Source: Actinobacteria bacterium IMCC26256
GTDB lineage: Bacteria; Actinomycetota; Acidimicrobiia; IMCC26256
Direction of reading: 5' to 3'
DNA length: 64,000 nt
Assembly: GCA_001023575.1 (NCBI GenBank)
Contig: CP011489.1
Coordinates: 62,001-126,000, forward strand
Part shown: positions 60,493-64,000 of the stretch, in pieces
Layout of the letters: each line of letters begins with the position of its first letter
How positions within the stretch are numbered: position 1 is the stretch's first letter
Notes under the pieces: generated by a model
What the model was told of the DNA's origin: nothing
The model's database searches: none
Seen by the model: the letters and a program-made list of their open reading frames with translations, nothing else
Position numbers and translations under genes: made by a program

Positions 60493-62076
60493 ATGCGTTA
60501 CACACGAAACCAGCTCATCAAGACCTCGATCGCTACAGCAACGGTGATCGCCCTTGCAATACCAGCGGCCGCTGCAGGCGCCGCTCGTACCTACCAAGCA
60601 ATGCAGGTAACTGCCCCTACTGCTAGTTCAGTAGTTGCAGGGTCTGCGGTAGTACTCAAGAGCATCGCAGGGAGCGGCACCACAGCCACATGGACGCCAG
60701 CACGGGTTACGTTCGAGATCGATGGTGTGACCGTTGGGACTGCCAGCGTCAGCTCCTCGGTTTATAGCCTCTCTTGGAACTCGACGACCGTCGCAGATGG
60801 TGCCCATAGTGTGAAGGCGACGGGCTATACATCAAGGGGTCGCGCATACGCCTCGCCTTCGGTGAGCATCAAGGTGCAGAACTCGGTTGTCTCGATTTCT
60901 TCACCCACCCCAACTACTACGACGCTCCCTCCGACGACGACCACTACAACACCCCCTGTCACTACAACAACCACCCAGCCAGCGACAGTTCCTGTCTCTA
61001 ACTCATCTTCACTCGATGTGAATCGATACTCCGGGTCCCTGGGTTTTGGTCAGACTGGTGGACCAAAGACGATCACTGACGCGATTAATGACGGCCCCAA
61101 TAACCACGCATCGCTTGTAAGAGTTGAGGCCATGGTTCCTTATCAGGCTGGGTGGAATTACGCCCGCTACGACACAATCCTCACCGCAGCCAAGACCAAT
61201 GGAATGCAGGTGATGTTCCTCTTCGACTACACACCACAGGAGCTCTTCCCTGTCTACAACGGAGTAACGGTGGTGGGCTACGGAGGAAGCTCTGCACCCG
61301 GTGCGATTGTGCACACTTACCCAAGAGACCCAGCGCTTCAAGACCGATGGGTTGCCTACGCCATGGCGTTAGTGAACTACTCACAGGCTCACTACCCAGG
61401 AGTCCTTGGAGCAATTGAGTGGGGCAACGAGCCCAACGGATGGGAGTTCGGTAGTCAGCGCGGCCAGTACCCAATGACACCGGCCTCCTACGTATCACTT
61501 CTCCTCAAGGCTCAGACTGCGCTCAAGGCTCAGTACCCGGGAGTTGTCTCTGTGACTGGTGGAACATCGCCTGGAACAACCTCCAAGGTTGGTGGCGGGA
61601 CCACAGGTGGACCAAATGACTCCTATACATCGGTCTCGCCTGCCACGATGCTCAAGGGAACGACCACCCACACAGGTTGGTACGACTTACTTAAGGCTGC
61701 AGGCGCAATGCCTGGTACTCACTTCGACCACATCAACAGTCACTTCTATGACACGACGATCAACTCTCCATGGTCTCAGCCCTTCGACAGCCTCTGGTCG
61801 GTGTGGTCTGGACCGCAGGTCTGGGCAACCGAGCAGTCGGCATCTAGCAGTCCGCTAGACAACAAAGCGACTACGACTGAGGCTGCACAGGCAACCTGGT
61901 GGAGTACGAACCTTGATCTCTGGCACGGAAAGGGAACCAAGGCGGGAGCATGGTTTGCCTTCTGCCTCTACGACCGCCAGACCACAGATACCTTCGGCTA
62001 CTTCGGTCTCAAGGACGGAGCAGGAGTCCCCAAGGCAGCGTTCTCGGTATTCGCATCCCGCAATGGTCGTGCATAG
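60493..62076 (+). CDS. Secreted clan GH-A-like glycoside hydrolase
   Basis: I start at ATG 60493 (527 residues), with AGAAGG ahead; an earlier in-frame extension is non-coding in character. A signal (~1-30) leads to a Big_9/Ig-like beta domain (~38-130) and a Thr/Pro linker. The catalytic barrel (~170-527) shows IEWGNEPNGWE, whose Glu would be the acid/base, and VWATEQSAS, whose Glu is the candidate nucleophile. This pattern fits families such as GH5, GH39 or GH51. The polysaccharide substrate is unknown. Confidence 0.72.
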   Translation: MRYTRNQLIKTSIATATVIALAIPAAAAGAARTYQAMQVTAPTASSVVAGSAVVLKSIAGSGTTATWTPARVTFEIDGVTVGTASVSSSVYSLSWNSTTVADGAHSVKATGYTSRGRAYASPSVSIKVQNSVVSISSPTPTTTTLPPTTTTTTPPVTTTTTQPATVPVSNSSSLDVNRYSGSLGFGQTGGPKTITDAINDGPNNHASLVRVEAMVPYQAGWNYARYDTILTAAKTNGMQVMFLFDYTPQELFPVYNGVTVVGYGGSSAPGAIVHTYPRDPALQDRWVAYAMALVNYSQAHYPGVLGAIEWGNEPNGWEFGSQRGQYPMTPASYVSLLLKAQTALKAQYPGVVSVTGGTSPGTTSKVGGGTTGGPNDSYTSVSPATMLKGTTTHTGWYDLLKAAGAMPGTHFDHINSHFYDTTINSPWSQPFDSLWSVWSGPQVWATEQSASSSPLDNKATTTEAAQATWWSTNLDLWHGKGTKAGAWFAFCLYDRQTTDTFGYFGLKDGAGVPKAAFSVFASRNGRA

Positions 62077-62148
62077 CGAGGCGGTTCGCAGTCTCTGTCG
62101 AGTAGCCCCACATATTTAGTAGCCCTAAATATTTATACGCAAGAAATG

Positions 62149-62186
62149 ACGCGGCGCCGGCCCCCCACCGGCGCCGTAGTCGCGTC
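62149..62186 (+). terminator. Terminator hairpin after the glycoside hydrolase
   Basis: GGCGCCGG-CCCCCCA-CCGGCGCC forms an 8-bp GC stem, with further GACGC/GCGTC pairing possible outside. No U-tract follows directly. A second A/T hairpin (ATATTTAG/CTAAATAT) lies at 62112-62132. Confidence 0.6.
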
Positions 62187-62342
62187 TTGGCTCGAGTAAA
62201 GGATCGGCGCTAATACGTGTGTAATCAGTTTGGAGCGGTTGCTCTATTAAGAAATGAGGGGATTGGCCTGAAAAACCATGCTTACTGTGTGATGATGCGG
62301 GCTCGTAATCGACGGTATTAAACCTGAAAGGTGTTGGTAATT

Positions 62343-62732
62343 ATGTCTCTAGCAACTTGGCAAGTCGGAGAAGTCGTTTTCACAATGCTGTGGTTTGCAT
62401 GCTTCTTCATCTGGATTTGGCTCCTCATCTCCGTATTTGGGGACATCTTCCGTAGCCACGACATGGGTGGTGTCTCAAAGGCAATATGGATCTTCTTTGT
62501 GATTCTCCTACCAATGATCGGTGTGCTTATCTACCTCATCGCTCGCGGTGACAAGATGGCCAAGCACAATGCTGATGCAGCAAAAGCCCAAGAGGCGGCT
62601 ATGAAGGACTTCATCCGCAATGCTGGCGGCACCGGCACTGCAGAGGAGCTCGAGCGTCTCGCAGGCCTAAAGGCAAGTGGAGTTCTTAGCGCCGCTGAGT
62701 TCGATGCTCAGAAGGCAAAACTCCTCGGCTAG
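62343..62732 (+). CDS. Small membrane protein with SHOCT C-terminus, copy 1
   Basis: I use ATG 62343 (129 residues). Two membrane helices (~10-33 and ~48-70) with the PLDc_N-like block DIFRSHDMGGVSKAIW between them, then a charged linker and a SHOCT domain (EELERLAGLKASGVLSAAEFDAQKAKLL). SHOCT units often serve as oligomerisation or docking tails. Its paralogue follows 270 bp downstream. Function unknown. Confidence 0.75.
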   Translation: MSLATWQVGEVVFTMLWFACFFIWIWLLISVFGDIFRSHDMGGVSKAIWIFFVILLPMIGVLIYLIARGDKMAKHNADAAKAQEAAMKDFIRNAGGTGTAEELERLAGLKASGVLSAAEFDAQKAKLLG

Positions 62733-62794
62733 CCAAAACAAAAAGCTTGAGAAGGCACAATGTTGCCGAAATAGATGTTCAGTTCGAGACGATG

Positions 62795-62838
62795 GCCGTT
62801 GCCCCTGATCAATCGGGGGCAGCGGCTTTCCTCGTTTT
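62795..62838 (+). terminator. Terminator after the first SHOCT gene
   Basis: GCCGTTGCCCC-TGATCAATC-GGGGGCAGCGGC is a strong stem (one G-U pair), followed by TTTCCTCGTTTT. Confidence 0.75.
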
Positions 62839-63000
62839 AGCGCCCTAATGTTGCTCGGTCGATGTCTCAGGTTCCTAGATTCTAGATATCCCCTAGGTCC
62901 CGTAATTCTTGCCCCCACGCACGCGTAATGAGATTCCTCTAGGGTGTGTAGTAGAGAGGTTTTCCCTCTTAAATTACGGCAACTAATTCCAAGGGGGCGT

Positions 63001-63387
63001 ATGAAACTTACATGGAATCAAGGCGAGGTTTTCTGGACAGTGTTTCAGCTGACATGTTTCTTGCTGCTGCTAGGCCTATATCTAATGGTCTTCCGTGACA
63101 TATTCCGAAGCCATGACATGGGTGGAGTCGCGAAGATGATCTGGGTTGTCTTTGTGATCTTCCTCCCATTGCTAGGAGTCCTCCTCTACCTAATTGCACG
63201 CGGTGGGAAGATGACGCAGCACAATATTGATGTCGCTGTAGCGGAGGCAGCCGCTGTTAAGCAGCACCACAGAAGTACCGGCGGAAGCGGCACCATTGAT
63301 GAGCTTGAGAGGCTCGAGGGCCTTAAGAGCCGTGGAGTGTTAACGGAGGCAGAGTTTGCATCCCAGAAGGCCTTGCTACTCGGTTGA
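63001..63387 (+). CDS. Small membrane protein with SHOCT C-terminus, copy 2
   Basis: A 128-residue paralogue (ATG 63001 with AAGGGGGC ahead). It repeats the DIFRSHDMGGVAKMIW block and the SHOCT end (DELERLEGLKSRGVLTEAEFASQK), with two membrane helices. Roughly two thirds of positions match copy 1. The two genes look like a local duplication with separate terminators. Confidence 0.75.
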   Translation: MKLTWNQGEVFWTVFQLTCFLLLLGLYLMVFRDIFRSHDMGGVAKMIWVVFVIFLPLLGVLLYLIARGGKMTQHNIDVAVAEAAAVKQHHRSTGGSGTIDELERLEGLKSRGVLTEAEFASQKALLLG

Positions 63388-63430
63388 TTCCAATGTTCTC
63401 AATCATTTCTTGACTCTTTAAGGGTCAACG

Positions 63431-63479
63431 ACCGCCGCCACAACAGACTTAATTGTCTGGAGTGGCGGCGGTTTCTTTT
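63431..63479 (+). terminator. Rho-independent terminator after the second SHOCT gene
   Basis: ACCGCCGCCAC and GTGGCGGCGGT form an 11-bp perfect stem, enclosing AGAC-TTAATT-GTCT, then TTTCTTTT. Confidence 0.9.
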
Positions 63480-63621
63480 GTGGGCAGGAACGAGCACGAA
63501 AACCCTTCTTTTATTACTAGCAAGAATCTCAGTTAGGTGCGATGATGTCGAAGCGGACGAGGTGCGAAACCAAACCGCAGACCTGCCTATTTGCTCCCAT
63601 TGCTAGATGAAGGGATTGCCC

Positions 63622-64000
63622 ATGGATGCAGTACTAGAGATTGAGTTTCCGGTAATAACGAAGGGCAGGATTGAGCAAGACGCAATTGAGTATGCGCGCA
63701 TGAAGATCAGCAAGACCCTCCTCCACAGTTCAGCGACTGTCACTCATGCAACAGTGAGATTGACTCGTGAACCGGACCCGGCTCGGGATCGCCCCGCAAT
63801 CGCAGAGGTGACGCTCAGTATGAAAGGGCGCGTAATCCGGGCCCACGTCGGTGCAGCGAGCATGCCTGAGGCAATAGATCTTCTTGACGCTCGGCTTCGC
63901 AGACGTATCGAAGAAGCTAACGACCGCCGTAGGGCTCTCTCCATGAGGCATCGCGATGATGGCCCAGGGGAGTGGAGGCATGGGGCTATTCCGTCGGAGC
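63622..64000 (+). CDS. HPF/RaiA-like ribosome-associated protein, N-terminal part
   Basis: An open frame from ATG 63622 runs off the window end with no stop. The 126 visible residues include VTHATVRLTREPDPA, AEVTLSMKGRVIRAHVGA and EAIDLLDARLRRRI, the strands and helix of the ribosome hibernation factor S30AE/YfiA fold. Full-length members bind at the decoding centre and silence ribosomes in starvation. The C-terminal part lies outside, so long or short form cannot be told. Confidence 0.7.
   Translation, partial: MDAVLEIEFPVITKGRIEQDAIEYARMKISKTLLHSSATVTHATVRLTREPDPARDRPAIAEVTLSMKGRVIRAHVGAASMPEAIDLLDARLRRRIEEANDRRRALSMRHRDDGPGEWRHGAIPSE

Overview
The window looks like chromosomal DNA of a moderate-GC actinobacterium. 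I infer Actinomycetota, plausibly an Acidimicrobiia-like freshwater lineage; the class is a guess. Pointers are a perfect TCGAAC-N4-GTTCGA SOS box on a DUF222/HNH (13E12-type) gene, a RipA-like NlpC/P60 hydrolase, a type I pantothenate kinase, many lipobox or Tat-signal secreted proteins with Thr/Pro linkers, paired FadE-like acyl-CoA dehydrogenases and tRNA genes with encoded CCA.

Layout. 1-6 kb: end of a nucleoside hydrolase, a ribokinase, a run of small secreted proteins on the minus strand, a DUF4236-TPR protein and an RraA-like protein. 6-10 kb: an ATPase-GNAT fusion, an alpha/beta hydrolase and an acyl-CoA ligase-like enzyme. 10-16 kb: a cell-envelope block of glycosyltransferases, DUF2304, a methyltransferase and a RipA-like hydrolase. 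16-22 kb: core metabolism (coaA, galactose mutarotase-like, pgi, pheA, serS, tRNA-Ser). 22-31 kb: acyl-CoA dehydrogenase pair, GH13 glucosidase, SRPBCC protein, a large unknown, tRNA-Ser, then a minus-strand crotonase / NIPSNAP-like / hydroxyacid dehydrogenase operon.

31.4-43.4 kb is an integrated island at tRNA-Arg(ACG), bounded by 52-nt direct repeats with two mismatches. It opens with xis-int, a 37-codon ORF and an HTH protein in overlapping order. Next comes an overlapping three-gene cluster of two TSPPY DNA methyltransferases and a large protein that I interpret as the matching restriction enzyme. The rest is cargo: a lipoprotein, two pentapeptide-repeat proteins, a CsrA-like 51-residue protein, small membrane and DUF4177-like proteins, a membrane J-domain protein, an EEP-family nuclease/phosphatase and a hypothetical. 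Short repeats are scattered through it.

43.4-64 kb: ferritin-like plus CDGSH pair, secreted pentapeptide and CIA30 proteins, a cupin remnant, the SOS-controlled DUF222/HNH gene, two lipoproteins that share a nearly identical 5' segment, a molybdopterin oxidoreductase, a four-gene operon (Calx-beta-containing efflux adaptor, ABC ATPase, MacB-like permease, acyltransferase/SGNH protein), a genuine formylglycine-generating enzyme, a secreted clan GH-A-like protein, two small membrane SHOCT proteins and the start of an HPF/RaiA-like gene. The R-M-like cluster and the CsrA-like gene in the island are the items most worth following.
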